A stretch of 64,000 nucleotides of DNA from Kaistella faecalis (lineage in GTDB: Bacteria; Bacteroidota; Bacteroidia; Flavobacteriales; Weeksellaceae). Location of the stretch: the NCBI RefSeq assembly GCF_019195395.1, contig NZ_CP078067.1:989248-1053247 (forward strand). The letters run 5' to 3'. The translations under genes were made by a program, and so were the position numbers. Under the pieces are notes generated by a model, which saw nothing but the letters and a program-made list of their open reading frames with translations, was not told the origin of the DNA and did no database searches. How positions within the stretch are numbered: position 1 is the stretch's first letter; the number at the start of each line of letters is the position of its first letter. Shown piece by piece: positions 46,463 through 55,761 of the stretch.

Positions 46463-46909
46463 TTATAGAGTAATTGCTTTACCTCCTGCTTTAGCGATTG
46501 CTTCTTCAGCAGATTTTGTGAATTTGTGTGCAGAAATTGAAACACCTGATTTCAATTCACCTCTACCCATAATTTTCACGATTTCGCTCTTTTTAGCCAA
46601 TCCGTTTTCTACTAAAATGTCTTTAGTAATTTCGGTGATGTTTTTCGCATCAGCCAAAAGTTGGATGGTATCAAGATTGATTGCTCTGTACTCTTTTCTG
46701 TTTACGTTGTTGAAACCGAATTTAGGAAGTCTTCTTTGTAAAGGCATCTGTCCACCTTCGAAACCGATTTTCTGAGAATATCCGGCTCTGGCTTTCTGAC
46801 CTTTATGACCTTTTGCTGAAGTACCACCTTTTCCGCTTCCCTGTCCTCTACCAAGTCTTTTAGAATTGTGAGTTGCACCCGATGCCGGTCTTATATTATT
46901 TAAATTCAT
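46463..46909 (-). CDS. rplO: Large ribosomal subunit protein uL15
   Basis: L15 (148 aa) is a late-assembling 50S protein. It shows RPASGATHNSKRLGRGQGSGKGGTSAKGHKGQKARAGY near 7-44, a long Gly/Lys-rich extension into rRNA, and the C-terminal GELKSGVSISAHKFTKSAEEAI. It precedes secY by 9 nt. The 77-nt gap before it carries repeated TTTAGATTTTAGATT words (about 46915-46932). Confidence 0.97.
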   Translation of the reverse strand: MNLNNIRPASGATHNSKRLGRGQGSGKGGTSAKGHKGQKARAGYSQKIGFEGGQMPLQRRLPKFGFNNVNRKEYRAINLDTIQLLADAKNITEITKDILVENGLAKKSEIVKIMGRGELKSGVSISAHKFTKSAEEAIAKAGGKAITL

Positions 46910-46986
46910 TATTTTTTAGATTTTAGATTTAAAGATTAGAGAGTGGAGACTGAATTTCTAGAGCCTCCGATCTCTTTTCTATTGTC

Positions 46987-47163
46987 TTATTTTTGAACTT
47001 CTACTAAATGACTTACCGCTGCTACCATACCTAAGATAGATGGTGTAGCTTCGTGTTCAACAACTTGGTGAAGTTTTTTCAATCCTAATGCTTCAAGCGT
47101 TCTTTTTTGGGTTTTAGTTCTACCAATAGCGCTTTTTACTTGCTTTACTGAAATTTTTGCCAT
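46987..47163 (-). CDS. rpmD: Large ribosomal subunit protein uL30
   Basis: The minus-strand frame encodes a 58-residue L30 starting MAKISVKQVKSAIGRTKTQKR and containing LEALGLKKLHQVVEHE, then SILGMVAAVSHLVEVQK. Length and sequence are typical for bacteria. It lies 10 nt after rpsE and before rplO, the normal spc order. Confidence 0.95.
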   Translation of the reverse strand: MAKISVKQVKSAIGRTKTQKRTLEALGLKKLHQVVEHEATPSILGMVAAVSHLVEVQK

Positions 47164-47173
47164 TGTTTTAATA

Positions 47174-47695
47174 TTAACCGTTAAACACTTTACTTAATGA
47201 AACACCTCTTAATTTTGCGATGTCCTCTGGTCTTCTGATGTCCAACAATGCTTTGAAAGTAGCTTTCACTACATTGTGCGGGTTAGAAGATCCTTTAGAT
47301 TTCGACAAGATATCGTGTACTCCTGCAGACTCCAATACCGCTCTTACTGCACCACCGGCGATTAGCCCGGTACCGTGAGAAGCTGGTCTTAAGAAGATAT
47401 CAGCTCCACCGTATCTTGCAGAAGTCTGGTGAGGGATTGTGTGGTTGATTACAGGAACTTTAACTAAGTTTTTCTTTGCATCTTCCACTGCTTTTGCAAT
47501 AGCTGAAGCAACTTCTTTAGATTTTCCCAAACCGAAACCTACAGTACCAGCCTCATCTCCTACAACCACGATTGCAGAAAATCCGAAAGCACGACCACCT
47601 TTGGTTACTTTGGTTACTCTGTTTACAGCAACGAGACGATCTTTAAGTTCTAATCCTCCCGGTTTTACTTTTTCTATATTATCTAGTCCTAACAT
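47174..47695 (-). CDS. rpsE: Small ribosomal subunit protein uS5
   Basis: S5 (173 aa) contributes to 30S accuracy and mRNA entry. The N-terminal double-stranded-RNA-binding-like domain has [46 protein letters not shown] near 17-63. The C-terminal domain has [28 protein letters not shown] near 103-130. It is flanked by rplR (18 nt upstream) and rpmD. Confidence 0.97.
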   Translation of the reverse strand: MLGLDNIEKVKPGGLELKDRLVAVNRVTKVTKGGRAFGFSAIVVVGDEAGTVGFGLGKSKEVASAIAKAVEDAKKNLVKVPVINHTIPHQTSARYGGADIFLRPASHGTGLIAGGAVRAVLESAGVHDILSKSKGSSNPHNVVKATFKALLDIRRPEDIAKLRGVSLSKVFNG

Positions 47696-47713
47696 ATTTC
47701 CGAAATTTAATGA

Positions 47714-48061
47714 TTAGAATTTTAGTCCGCCTTCTCTCGCCCCGTCAGCAAGAGCTTTCACTCTACCGTGGTAAACGAATCCGTTTCTGTCGAACACTAT
47801 ATTTTCAATACCTGCAGCTTTAGCTTTTTCAGCGATTGCTTTACCTACTTCTGCAGAGATTTCTACTTTAGTACCTTTTGCGTTCAGGTTTCTTGAAGAA
47901 GCTGAAGCAAGAGTTTTACCGTCTTTATCGTCGATTAATTGCGCGTAAATTTCTTTATTACTTTTGTAAACAGATAATCTTGGCAATTCTGAAGAACCGG
48001 AGATTTTCCCTCTCACTCTTCTTTTAATTCTATTTCTTTTTTCTAATTTGCTTAGTGCCAT
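47714..48061 (-). CDS. rplR: Large ribosomal subunit protein uL18
   Basis: L18 (115 aa) binds 5S rRNA. It has a basic N-terminus ([20 protein letters not shown]), then [20 protein letters not shown] near 27 and the terminal [25 protein letters not shown]. It lies between rplF and rpsE in the operon. Confidence 0.97.
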   Translation of the reverse strand: MALSKLEKRNRIKRRVRGKISGSSELPRLSVYKSNKEIYAQLIDDKDGKTLASASSRNLNAKGTKVEISAEVGKAIAEKAKAAGIENIVFDRNGFVYHGRVKALADGAREGGLKF

Positions 48062-48078
48062 TTTCTTAAGTTTTAAAA

Positions 48079-48624
48079 TTAAGCAGATTTACCAGCTTTA
48101 CGTCTAACAATTTCTCCAACGAATCTAACTCCTTTTCCTTTGTATGGTTCAGGTTTTCTGAAAGATCTGATCTTAGCAGCAACCATCCCAAGAAGTTGTT
48201 TGTCGTGTGAAGACAAAGTAATAATAGGGTTTTTACCTTTTTCAGATAAAGTATCTAAAGTAATTTCTTTTGGAAGATCCATCACGATACCGTGGGAGAA
48301 TCCTAAAGCCATATCCAGTCTGTTACCTTGGTGTGAAGCTCTGTATCCTACCCCTACCAATTCAAGTTTTTTTGTAAAACCTTCGGCAGTTCCCACAATC
48401 ATGTTATTGATTAACGCTCTGTAAAGACCGTGTAATGCTTTGTGTTGTTTTGAATCCGACGGTCTTTCTAAAGTAAGTATTCCGTCTTCCTGTTTTAGAG
48501 TGATTCCTTCGCCAATTTGCTGTGTAAGTTCGCCTTTCGGGCCTTTCACTGTTACCATACCGTCTTTTTCGGTTACTGTAACGTTAGCGGGAATTTCTAT
48601 AATTGATTTACCAATTCTTGACAT
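48079..48624 (-). CDS. rplF: Large ribosomal subunit protein uL6
   Basis: L6 (181 aa) lies near the factor-binding site of the 50S subunit. Two alpha/beta repeats are visible: [19 protein letters not shown] with VKGPKGEL near 28, and a second half with [37 protein letters not shown] near 133-168, the L6 signature. It is 17 nt after rpsH in the operon. Confidence 0.97.
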   Translation of the reverse strand: MSRIGKSIIEIPANVTVTEKDGMVTVKGPKGELTQQIGEGITLKQEDGILTLERPSDSKQHKALHGLYRALINNMIVGTAEGFTKKLELVGVGYRASHQGNRLDMALGFSHGIVMDLPKEITLDTLSEKGKNPIITLSSHDKQLLGMVAAKIRSFRKPEPYKGKGVRFVGEIVRRKAGKSA

Positions 48625-48641
48625 TTTCCTTTGATTAAAAA

Positions 48642-49040
48642 TTAATAAACATAGCAGATTACTTCTCCACCAACTTTTTCTTGTCTGGCTTTTTTATCAG
48701 TCATAACTCCTTTTGAAGTTGAGATAATAGCCACGCCCAAACCGTTCAATACTCTTGGCAGTTCCTCAGAACCTTTGTATTGTCTTAAACCTGGTCTTGA
48801 AGCTCTTTGGATGCTTTTGATTGCAGGTTTGTTGGTTTGTTTGTCGTACTTTAAAGCGATTTTGATATTTCCCTGAACAGCGCTATCCTCGAACTTATAG
48901 TTCAGGATATAACCCTGGTCAAACAAAATTTTCGTAATCTCCTTTTTGATTTTCGATGCAGGAATGTCCACCACTTTATGGCCTGCGCTTTGTGCGTTCC
49001 TTACTCTGGTTAGGAAATCTGAAATTGGATCTGTTACCAT
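48642..49040 (-). CDS. rpsH: Small ribosomal subunit protein uS8
   Basis: S8 (132 aa) is a primary 16S rRNA-binding protein of the 30S body, and in E. coli its homologue represses the spc operon. It shows [14 protein letters not shown] at the start and the C-terminal signature [34 protein letters not shown] 117-nt spacer before it contains a palindrome (see 49041-49157). Confidence 0.97.
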   Translation of the reverse strand: MVTDPISDFLTRVRNAQSAGHKVVDIPASKIKKEITKILFDQGYILNYKFEDSAVQGNIKIALKYDKQTNKPAIKSIQRASRPGLRQYKGSEELPRVLNGLGVAIISTSKGVMTDKKARQEKVGGEVICYVY

Positions 49041-49157
49041 TTTTCTATTTTAAATTATTGGTTTATGACAGTTAGTTTTGTTTCTGGCGACTGGCTTTTA
49101 GCTGGGCTGGTCGCGGATCGCCAAAAACAACTTTACTGTCTCGATTATTCTAAATTG
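49041..49157. repeat. rpsN-rpsH spacer with imperfect palindrome
   Basis: GTTTCTGGCGA (about 49079-49089) can pair with TCGCCAAAAAC (about 49118-49128) with one G-U pair. Between them CTGGCTTTTAGC echoes the TTGGCTTTTGGC words of the rpsI-rpsB spacer. The spacer is unusually long for this operon. Nothing coding was seen. Confidence 0.45.
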
Positions 49158-49427
49158 TTACCAACTAGCTTTTTTAACACCTGGGATAAGACCTTTGTTG
49201 GCCATTTCTCTGAAGGTTACTCTCGAAAGTCCGAAAGTTCTCATGTATCCTCTTGGTCTTCCTGTTAATTTACATCTGTTGTGTAATCTCACAGGTGAAG
49301 CGTCTTTCGGCAATAATTGCAATGCTGCGTAATCTCCGGCTTCTTTCAAAGCTTTTCTTTTCTCAGCATATTTTGCTACTGTAGCTTCTCTTTTGCGCTC
49401 ACGCGCTTTCATTGATTCTTTAGCCAT
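49158..49427 (-). CDS. rpsN: Small ribosomal subunit protein uS14, zinc-free form
   Basis: S14 (89 aa) lies in the 30S head. It is the long zinc-independent form: the region that would carry the CxxC...CxxC zinc finger reads [36 protein letters not shown] with a single Cys. It starts [14 protein letters not shown] and is 3 nt after rplE. Confidence 0.97.
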   Translation of the reverse strand: MAKESMKARERKREATVAKYAEKRKALKEAGDYAALQLLPKDASPVRLHNRCKLTGRPRGYMRTFGLSRVTFREMANKGLIPGVKKASW

Positions 49428-49430
49428 CTT

Positions 49431-49982
49431 TTAATTCTTTTTAAAAGGCATACCAAAATGCGTTAATAATGCTTTTGCTTCTTTGTCGGTTTTCGCTGTA
49501 GTAACGAAAGTAATGTCCATCCCCTGGATTTTCTTTACTTTATCGATTACGATCTCAGGGAAAATGATTTGCTCAGTGATTCCTAAGTTGTAATTTCCTC
49601 TACCGTCGAAACCTTCAGCTTTGATACCAGAGAAGTCTCTGATTCGTGGTAACGCTGAAGAAGTAAGTCTGTCTAAGAACTCATACATTTTATCAGCTCT
49701 TAAAGTTACTCTTGCTCCTACTGGCATTCCTTTTCTCAATTTGAAGGCAGCCTCATCTTTCTTAGAGATTGTACCAACTGCTTTTTGACCGGTGATTGCT
49801 GTAAGTTCTTCTACTGCGTAATCTACAATTTTCTTGTCAGCAGTAGCTGCACCTAAACCTTGTGAAATAACGATTTTTTCTAATTTAGGTACCTGCATAA
49901 CAGATTTGTACCCAAATTCTTCCATCATCGCAGGAACAATCTTTTCTTTATATATTTTCCTTGGTCTTACTATATATTCCAT
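49431..49982 (-). CDS. rplE: Large ribosomal subunit protein uL5
   Basis: L5 (183 aa) binds 5S rRNA in the central protuberance and contacts P-site tRNA. It shows [38 protein letters not shown] near 7-45, then [32 protein letters not shown] near 90-120 and [33 protein letters not shown] towards the end. Confidence 0.97.
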   Translation of the reverse strand: MEYIVRPRKIYKEKIVPAMMEEFGYKSVMQVPKLEKIVISQGLGAATADKKIVDYAVEELTAITGQKAVGTISKKDEAAFKLRKGMPVGARVTLRADKMYEFLDRLTSSALPRIRDFSGIKAEGFDGRGNYNLGITEQIIFPEIVIDKVKKIQGMDITFVTTAKTDKEAKALLTHFGMPFKKN

Positions 49983-49994
49983 CGTCTTTTATAA

Positions 49995-50321
49995 TTATAA
50001 AGTTTCACCGGTTGTTTTAGCAACTCTTACTTTTTTATCACCTTCCACCTTGGATCCTGTTTTGGTTGCTTTACCGTTTTTGTCGATAAGCATAACGTTG
50101 GAAATATGGATTGATGCTTCTTTCTCTACAATTCCGCCTTGTGGGTTACCTGCTGATGGTTTGGTATGTTTTTTAACGATATTTAAACCTGCAACGATTA
50201 CTCTTGCGTCTTTGCCTTCTTTTCTGATCACTTCAATAACCTCACCTGTTTTACCTTTAATTTCTTTCTTACCGGTAGTGATGATTACGTTATCTCCTCT
50301 TTTGATTTTTAACTTTGTCAT
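49995..50321 (-). CDS. rplX: Large ribosomal subunit protein uL24
   Basis: L24 (108 aa) initiates 50S assembly by binding the 5' end of 23S rRNA. The KOW motif is near residues 5-35 (KIKRGDNVIITTGKKEIKGKTGEVIEV), followed by VIVAGLNIVKKHTKPSAGNPQGGIVEKEASIHISNVMLID. It lies 18 nt after rplN. Confidence 0.97.
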   Translation of the reverse strand: MTKLKIKRGDNVIITTGKKEIKGKTGEVIEVIRKEGKDARVIVAGLNIVKKHTKPSAGNPQGGIVEKEASIHISNVMLIDKNGKATKTGSKVEGDKKVRVAKTTGETL

Positions 50322-50339
50322 TTTCTGTAAATTTTAAAA

Positions 50340-50708
50340 TTAAAGTACTTCAGGAGCTAATGAAATGACTTTCATATATTCTTTATCTCTCAGTTCACGG
50401 GCAACAGGTCCGAATACACGGGTACCTCTCATTTCGCCGGCTGCGTTTAAAAGAACACAAGCGTTATCGTCGAATTTGATGTATGAACCATCTTTTCTAC
50501 GAACTGCTTTTTTAGTTCTTACTACAACTGCTTTAGAAACAGTTCCTTTTTTTGCGTTACCCTGTGGTGTAGAATCTTTGATAGTAACTACGATTTTATC
50601 ACCAACTGAAGCATATCTTCTTCTGGTTCCTCCCAGAACTCTGATTACAAGTACTTCTTTTGCACCTGTGTTATCAGCAACTTTTAATCTTGATTCGGTT
50701 TGTAACAT
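50340..50708 (-). CDS. rplN: Large ribosomal subunit protein uL14
   Basis: L14 (122 aa) is at the subunit interface of the 50S. It has [27 protein letters not shown] at the start, then [28 protein letters not shown] and the terminal [28 protein letters not shown]. Its first base coincides with the last base of the rpsQ stop codon, indicating tight translational coupling. Confidence 0.97.
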   Translation of the reverse strand: MLQTESRLKVADNTGAKEVLVIRVLGGTRRRYASVGDKIVVTIKDSTPQGNAKKGTVSKAVVVRTKKAVRRKDGSYIKFDDNACVLLNAAGEMRGTRVFGPVARELRDKEYMKVISLAPEVL

Positions 50709-50962
50709 TACTTAGCTTTTTCAATGATTCTTACTAATCTCCATCTCTTACTTTTACTTAAAGGTCTTGTTTCAGTAATTAATACTGTATCGCCTTCAGT
50801 ACACTCGTTGTTCTCATCATGAGCGGTATATTTTTTCGTTTTTAGAACGAATTTACCGTACATCGGGTGTTTTACTCTCGTCGTTTCACTTACAACAATG
50901 GTCTTTTCCATTTTATTGCTAGAAACGATTCCGATTCTTTCTTTTCTTAAATTTCTATCCAT
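50708..50962 (-). CDS. rpsQ: Small ribosomal subunit protein uS17
   Basis: S17 (84 aa) binds 16S rRNA in the 30S body. The OB-fold protein shows [72 protein letters not shown], typical throughout. The stop overlaps the start of rplN by 1 nt. Confidence 0.97.
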   Translation of the reverse strand: MDRNLRKERIGIVSSNKMEKTIVVSETTRVKHPMYGKFVLKTKKYTAHDENNECTEGDTVLITETRPLSKSKRWRLVRIIEKAK

Positions 50963-50975
50963 GATAAAAGGAAAA

Positions 50976-51167
50976 TTATGATTGTTGTTTTAGTGTTAAT
51001 TCAGTTTCCAGACGAGCGATTGTTCTTCTCATGTCTCTAATCTGAATAGGATTTTCAATCGGGCTGATGCTGTGCGATAATTTCATTTTATTGAAATCTG
51101 CTTTTACTTCAGTCAACTTGTTTTGAATATCTCCTGCGCTTAGATTTTTGATGTCAGCTTTTTTCAT
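50976..51167 (-). CDS. rpmC: Large ribosomal subunit protein uL29
   Basis: L29 (63 aa) is a two-helix protein near the 50S tunnel exit, where trigger factor and SRP dock in bacteria. It has [60 protein letters not shown]. It lies between rplP and rpsQ with spacers of 9 and 13 nt. Confidence 0.96.
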   Translation of the reverse strand: MKKADIKNLSAGDIQNKLTEVKADFNKMKLSHSISPIENPIQIRDMRRTIARLETELTLKQQS

Positions 51168-51176
51168 TTTAATAAA

Positions 51177-51602
51177 TTATTGAGGTTGAACAAAATCGTT
51201 AGCAACTACAAATCTTGTAGTAACAGGAAGTTTCTGAGCCGCTAAACGAAGTGCTTCTTTGGCAACTTCATAAGGTACTCCACCTACTTCAAACATAATC
51301 TTACCAGGTTTCACTACCGATACCCAATATTCCACAGCACCTTTACCTTTCCCCATCCTTACTTCGGCTGGTTTTTTAGTAATCGGTTTGTCCGGAAATA
51401 TTTTGATCCATAACTGACCTTCTCTTTTCATATATCTTGTTGCAGCAATACGCGCTGCTTCAATTTGTCTTGCAGTGATCCAAGCTCCTTCGTTAGCTTT
51501 GATCCCGAAAGTTCCGTAAGCGAGTTGATTCCCTCTTTGGGCAACTCCCTTCATCTTCATCTTGTGAACTTTACGGAATTTGGTTCTTCTTGGTTGTAAC
51601 AT
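51177..51602 (-). CDS. rplP: Large ribosomal subunit protein uL16
   Basis: L16 (141 aa) organises the A-site region of the 50S subunit. It shows [36 protein letters not shown] at the start, [64 protein letters not shown] in the centre. The 82-nt gap upstream contains TTTTAGATTTTAGATTTTAG (about 51615-51634), unusual for this compact operon. Confidence 0.97.
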   Translation of the reverse strand: MLQPRRTKFRKVHKMKMKGVAQRGNQLAYGTFGIKANEGAWITARQIEAARIAATRYMKREGQLWIKIFPDKPITKKPAEVRMGKGKGAVEYWVSVVKPGKIMFEVGGVPYEVAKEALRLAAQKLPVTTRFVVANDFVQPQ

Positions 51603-51684
51603 AATTTCTAGGAATTTTAGATTTTAGATTTTAGCTTTTAAAAAAGTAACGGTCATTTAAAACTGTCCTCTAAAATTTCATTAA

Positions 51685-52428
51685 TTATTTTCTATCTCTT
51701 GGTCTTCTGTCTCCTCTTTCACCACGGTCGCCGCGCTCGTTTCTGTCGCCTCTACCTGCAGGTGCTTTTTTCTGTTGTCCTACTAATGGGGAAAGATCTC
51801 TTTTACCGTAAACCTCACCTTTCATAATCCAAACCTTTACACCAAGTTTTCCGTATTGTGTAAGTGCTTCACCGATGTGATAATCGATATCTGCACGGAA
51901 GGTTGACAATGGGATTCTTCCTTCTTTGAAAGATTCGCTTCTTGCCATCTCAGCTCCGTTCAATCTACCTGAGATCTGAACTTTGATTCCTTCAGCTCCC
52001 ATTCTCATGGTGCTTTGAATTGCCATTTTCACAGCTCTTCTGTAAGAAATTCTATTTTCAATCTGTTTTGCGATACTGTCAGCAACTAATACTGCATCAA
52101 GTTCAGGTCTTTTGATTTCGAAGATATTGATCTGGATGTCCTTATCGGTAATCTTTTTTAATTCTTCTTTTAGTTTATCAACTTCCTGACCTCCTTTACC
52201 GATGATAAGTCCCGGTCTTGCAGTGGTGATTGTTACTGTTACTAATTTCAGGGTTCTTTCAATATAAATTTTTGAAATTCCACCTTTAGATAATCTAGCT
52301 TCAAGGTATCTTCTGATTTTGTAGTCTTCAGCGATTCTGTCGCCGTAGTTTTTACCACCAAACCAGTTCGAATCCCATCCTCTGATGATACCTAATCTGT
52401 TACCAATTGGATTTGTCTTCTGTCCCAT
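51685..52428 (-). CDS. rpsC: Small ribosomal subunit protein uS3
   Basis: S3 (247 aa) forms part of the mRNA entry helicase of the 30S subunit. It has [25 protein letters not shown] at the start, the KH domain ([26 protein letters not shown] near 74-99) and the C-terminal domain ([48 protein letters not shown] near 153-200). A low-complexity RGDR/RGER-rich tail covers about the last 22 residues. Confidence 0.97.
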   Translation of the reverse strand: MGQKTNPIGNRLGIIRGWDSNWFGGKNYGDRIAEDYKIRRYLEARLSKGGISKIYIERTLKLVTVTITTARPGLIIGKGGQEVDKLKEELKKITDKDIQINIFEIKRPELDAVLVADSIAKQIENRISYRRAVKMAIQSTMRMGAEGIKVQISGRLNGAEMARSESFKEGRIPLSTFRADIDYHIGEALTQYGKLGVKVWIMKGEVYGKRDLSPLVGQQKKAPAGRGDRNERGDRGERGDRRPRDRK

Positions 52429-52435
52429 ACCTTGA

Positions 52436-52837
52436 TTATTTGTTGTCTTTAGTGCCTAAAATTAACGTAATGTGGTTAGATCTTTTTCTGATTCTGTGTC
52501 CTCTACCTTGTGGTGCAGGTCTCAGTCTCTTCAATTGTCTAGCACTATCAACCATAATTTCTTTTACGATTAAGTTTGCCTCCTCGATATCAGCTCCTTC
52601 ATTTTTTGTCTGCCAGTTAGCCATTGCAGAAAGAAGAACTTTCTCCAATTTGTTAGAAGCTTCCTTTTTTGAAAATTTAAGGATAGCTAAAGCTTTGTCA
52701 ACTTCAACTCCTCTGATGATATCAGCAACCAATCTCATCTTTCTTGGAGAAGACGGGCAATCATTATGTAACGATTTTGCCACATCCTGGTTTGCTATTT
52801 TACGTGCTAATGCACTTTCTCTTTTTCTTGATCCCAT
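52436..52837 (-). CDS. rplV: Large ribosomal subunit protein uL22
   Basis: L22 (133 aa) lines the peptide exit tunnel with its long beta hairpin. It shows [46 protein letters not shown] near 30-75, then the hairpin region [24 protein letters not shown]. It is 2 nt after rpsS and 7 nt ahead of rpsC. Confidence 0.97.
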   Translation of the reverse strand: MGSRKRESALARKIANQDVAKSLHNDCPSSPRKMRLVADIIRGVEVDKALAILKFSKKEASNKLEKVLLSAMANWQTKNEGADIEEANLIVKEIMVDSARQLKRLRPAPQGRGHRIRKRSNHITLILGTKDNK

Positions 52838-52839
52838 GA

Positions 52840-53118
52840 TTATCTACCTCCTTTATTTTTGTTACCACCGTGACCTCTGAAAGATCTTGTCGGAGAAAAT
52901 TCGCCTAACTTGTGACCTACCATGTTTTCAGTTACATAAACCGGGATAAAAGATTTCCCGTTGTGTACTGCGATGGTTTGTCCTACGAAGTCCGGAGAGA
53001 TCATTGACGCTCGAGACCAAGTTTTAATTACTGTCTTTTTATTAGACTCTATATTTGCCTGAACCTTCTTATCTAAAGTATGATGAATGAAAGGTCCTTT
53101 CTTAAGTGATCTTGCCAT
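52840..53118 (-). CDS. rpsS: Small ribosomal subunit protein uS19
   Basis: S19 (92 aa) is in the 30S head near the A-site tRNA. It shows [73 protein letters not shown], fully typical. It is 2 nt after rplB. Confidence 0.97.
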   Translation of the reverse strand: MARSLKKGPFIHHTLDKKVQANIESNKKTVIKTWSRASMISPDFVGQTIAVHNGKSFIPVYVTENMVGHKLGEFSPTRSFRGHGGNKNKGGR

Positions 53119-53120
53119 AA

Positions 53121-53942
53121 TTATTTTCTTTTAGATACGATAAATCGGTTAGACGCTTTGTTTTTCTTTCTTGTTTTGTAACCTTTAGCCGGCATACCGT
53201 TTCTAGATCTTGGGTGACCTCCTGATGAACGTCCTTCACCACCTCCCATTGGGTGATCAACTGGGTTCATTACAACTGGTCTTGTTCTAGGTCTTCTTCC
53301 TAACCATCTGCTTCTACCTGCTTTACCGGAAACGGTAAGCTGGTGGTCGCCGTTAGAAACAGATCCGATCATTGCCATACATTCAGTAAGGATCATTCTG
53401 GATTCTCCTGAAGGTAATTTCACGATCGCGTATTTACCGTCTCTTGAAGTTAACTGTGCTGAAGATCCTGCACTTCTTGCCATAACTGCTCCCTGACCAG
53501 GTCTCAATTCGATACAAGAAACAACAGTTCCCAAAGGAATGTTCTTCAATTTCATTGCATTACCTACATTAGGTTCTGCAGTATCCGCTGAGATTACTTT
53601 CTGGTCTACTTTGATACCGTTTGGAGCGATGATATATCTCTTCTCTCCGTCTGCGTACTCAACTAGCGCGATGAAAGCTGTTCTGTTTGGATCGTACTCT
53701 ACAGTTTTTACCGTTCCTTCAACATCAAACTTGTTTCTTTTGAAGTCGATAATTCTGTATTTTTGTTTGTGTCCACCTCCGGTGTAACGCATGGTCATTT
53801 TACCAGTATTGTTACGACCACCTGACTTTTTAATACCAACGGTTAGAGACTTCTCTGGTTTGTTGGTAGTAATTTCCTCAAAGTTGTTAACAACTCTGAA
53901 TCTCTGTCCCGGGGTGATAGGTTTTAATTTTCTAACAGACAT
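53121..53942 (-). CDS. rplB: Large ribosomal subunit protein uL2
   Basis: L2 (273 aa) supports the peptidyl transferase centre and intersubunit bridge B7b. It shows [28 protein letters not shown] at the start, [28 protein letters not shown] near 40, the SH3-like domain ([32 protein letters not shown] near 150-180) and the signature [37 protein letters not shown] near 222-258. It is the fourth gene of the operon. Confidence 0.98.
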   Translation of the reverse strand: MSVRKLKPITPGQRFRVVNNFEEITTNKPEKSLTVGIKKSGGRNNTGKMTMRYTGGGHKQKYRIIDFKRNKFDVEGTVKTVEYDPNRTAFIALVEYADGEKRYIIAPNGIKVDQKVISADTAEPNVGNAMKLKNIPLGTVVSCIELRPGQGAVMARSAGSSAQLTSRDGKYAIVKLPSGESRMILTECMAMIGSVSNGDHQLTVSGKAGRSRWLGRRPRTRPVVMNPVDHPMGGGEGRSSGGHPRSRNGMPAKGYKTRKKNKASNRFIVSKRK

Positions 53943-53959
53943 TACTATTGATTATTTAA

Positions 53960-54250
53960 TTAATTCGTTGCAAAAATATCAATCACTTCACCTTCTGCAA
54001 GGGAAACAACTGCTTTCTTCATTTTGTTGGTTTTCCCAACCTGTAGTCCTTTTTTGGTGTGTTTCGATGAAACTTTAGGAGCGTAAATCATTGTTCTTAC
54101 GTCTGCTACTTTTACACCATAAGCCTCTTCTATCGCTTTTTTGATCTGGATTTTATTCGCTTTCGTATTCACGAAAAAAGAATAAGCTCCTCTCAAATCT
54201 GTAAGATAGTTTGCTTTTTCTGAAATGATAGGTTTAATAATAATAGACAT
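53960..54250 (-). CDS. rplW: Large ribosomal subunit protein uL23
   Basis: L23 (96 aa) is at the peptide tunnel exit and docks trigger factor. It shows MSIIIKPIISEKANYLTDLRGAYSFFVNTKANKIQIKKAIEEAYGVKVADVRTMIY, then a shortened C-terminal half. It lies 3 nt after rplD and 17 nt before rplB. Confidence 0.97.
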   Translation of the reverse strand: MSIIIKPIISEKANYLTDLRGAYSFFVNTKANKIQIKKAIEEAYGVKVADVRTMIYAPKVSSKHTKKGLQVGKTNKMKKAVVSLAEGEVIDIFATN

Positions 54251-54253
54251 GAT

Positions 54254-54883
54254 TTATTTTCTTAAGTTTTCCTGAAATTTTTCGATAGCACCTTCTAAAA
54301 ATACAATCTCGCCAGCGTGTACCAAATCGTAAGAACTGATCTCGTTATAAGTCAATACTGTAGTTTTAGGTAAGTTTCTTGATGACAGATATACATTTTT
54401 GTTAGCTTCCGGTAAAATATACAGTGATTTTTTACCTTCAAATCCTAATGCGTTGTTCAGTGTGATAAATTCTTTAGTTTTAGGAGCATCAAAGTTGAAT
54501 GCTTCAAGAACTTTAATAGAATTGTCTCTCATTTTCTGAGAAAGCACAGATTTTTTTGCCAATCTCTTCAAAGCTTTGTTCAGTTTGAATCTGTAGTCTC
54601 TTGGTTTTGGACCAAAAACTCTACCTCCACCTCTGAAAGTTGGCGACTTGATATCACCGTATCTTGCAGAACCAGAACCTTTTTGCTTTTTAAGTTTCTT
54701 GGTAGAAGCTGTAATTTCGCTTCTTTCTTTTGATTTATGTGTTCCTTGTCTTTGTGCAGCAAGGTATTGTTTCACTTCTAAGTAAACCGCGTGCTGGTTA
54801 GGCTCAATTCCGAAGATCGCTTCGTCTAACTGAACAGTTCTTCCGGTTTCTTTTCCTGATGTATTAAATACTACTAGTTCCAT
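54254..54883 (-). CDS. rplD: Large ribosomal subunit protein uL4
   Basis: L4 (209 aa) lines the constriction of the peptide tunnel and in E. coli regulates the S10 operon by attenuation in the leader. It shows [96 protein letters not shown] near 2-97, the tunnel loop. Its start overlaps the rplC end by 10 nt. Confidence 0.97.
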   Translation of the reverse strand: MELVVFNTSGKETGRTVQLDEAIFGIEPNQHAVYLEVKQYLAAQRQGTHKSKERSEITASTKKLKKQKGSGSARYGDIKSPTFRGGGRVFGPKPRDYRFKLNKALKRLAKKSVLSQKMRDNSIKVLEAFNFDAPKTKEFITLNNALGFEGKKSLYILPEANKNVYLSSRNLPKTTVLTYNEISSYDLVHAGEIVFLEGAIEKFQENLRK

Positions 54884-55500
54884 TTTCTGATAATTACATA
54901 AGAATTTTTTGCTCCCGGAACAGCACCTTTTACTACTAAAAGATTTTGCTCTTCATCTACTCTTAACACCTGAAGGTTTTGTACGGTAACTTGCTTACCA
55001 CCCATTCTACCAGCCATACGCATTCCTTTGAATACTCTTGACGGGTCGGAACCTGCACCAATAGAACCTGGGGCTCTAAGTCTGTTGTGCTGTCCGTGAG
55101 TTGCCTGCATTACACCACCAAAGTTGTGTCTTTTAACAACCCCCTGGAAACCTTTACCTTTTGAAGTTCCTGTTACGTCAACAAATTCGCCTTGCGCGAA
55201 AAGGTTAACTTTCACTTCATCTCCTACGCTTAAAGTGTCTACAAATTCGTTGTAGAATTCTACCAATTTAGCTTTTGGAGCAGAACCAGCCTTTTTGAAG
55301 TGGCCGGCTAACGCTTTACCAACGTTCTTTTCACTCTTGTCATCGAAACCTAGCTGAGCAGCTTTGTACCCATCTTTTTCTACGGTTCTGACCTGTAAAA
55401 CCGAGCAAGGACCAGCCTGAATAACTGTACACGGCATGTTTTTGCCGTTTTCGTCAAACAAGGAAGTCATCCCGATTTTTTTACCAATAATACCTGACAT
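54874..55500 (-). CDS. rplC: Large ribosomal subunit protein uL3
   Basis: L3 (208 aa) is a primary binder of 23S rRNA near the peptidyl transferase centre. It shows [31 protein letters not shown] at the start, the signature [17 protein letters not shown] near 133-149, and [32 protein letters not shown] near 157-188. It is the first gene of the 28-gene operon here. rpsJ, which usually precedes it, is not in the window. Confidence 0.97.
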   Translation of the reverse strand: MSGIIGKKIGMTSLFDENGKNMPCTVIQAGPCSVLQVRTVEKDGYKAAQLGFDDKSEKNVGKALAGHFKKAGSAPKAKLVEFYNEFVDTLSVGDEVKVNLFAQGEFVDVTGTSKGKGFQGVVKRHNFGGVMQATHGQHNRLRAPGSIGAGSDPSRVFKGMRMAGRMGGKQVTVQNLQVLRVDEEQNLLVVKGAVPGAKNSYVIIRKWN

Positions 55501-55552
55501 TATTTATATATTATATTAAGTTCACGTTTGCCAATCGAGGTTTAGGTGATTT

Positions 55553-55624
55553 CTATTTCTGAAATAGGCATACTTCTTCCCTAAATTGAGTGTGCAAATG
55601 TATGAAGTTTTTTTGAATTGACAA
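55553..55624 (-). promoter_or_regulatory. Consensus promoter and leader of the rplC operon
   Basis: On the minus strand TTG (55624-55622), exactly 19 nt, then TACATTTG (55602-55595) form a consensus flavobacterial promoter. It continues as TTTGCACAC (55598-55590), 3 nt, ATTTAGGGAA (55586-55577), the same motif as in the rplM leader. Further into the leader CTATTTC and GAAATAG (55553-55567) form a small hairpin. The leader of about 85 nt is long for this genome and could carry autoregulation. Confidence 0.75.
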
Positions 55625-55656
55625 ACAGCGAGTTAAAAATATTTTACGAAAAATGC

Positions 55657-55682
55657 AAAAAACTTCAGCCGTAACTGAAGTT
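55657..55682 (-). terminator. Terminator of the iron-permease-family gene
   Basis: The hairpin AACTTCAG / CTGAAGTT with a short loop has an A-run on its left (U-tract on the minus strand). It insulates the rplC promoter from the upstream gene ending at 55762. Confidence 0.7.
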
Positions 55683-55761
55683 CTGAAGTCGTTGATTACT
55701 AAAGCAAAAGGATTTCGCTGATTTTTCGTGCTAATCTTCTTTTTCCAATGTCAAGAAAAGC

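Noticed and set aside
46749-48980. Single TGTCCACC matches in rplO and rpsH considered as further operator sites
   Set aside because: They are single, incomplete, inside coding sequence and not followed by a -7 element at 31 nt.
49834-50337. A 167-residue plus-strand frame across rplE and rplX
   Set aside because: It is antisense to two intact ribosomal protein genes, with hydrophobic low-complexity composition and no start signals.
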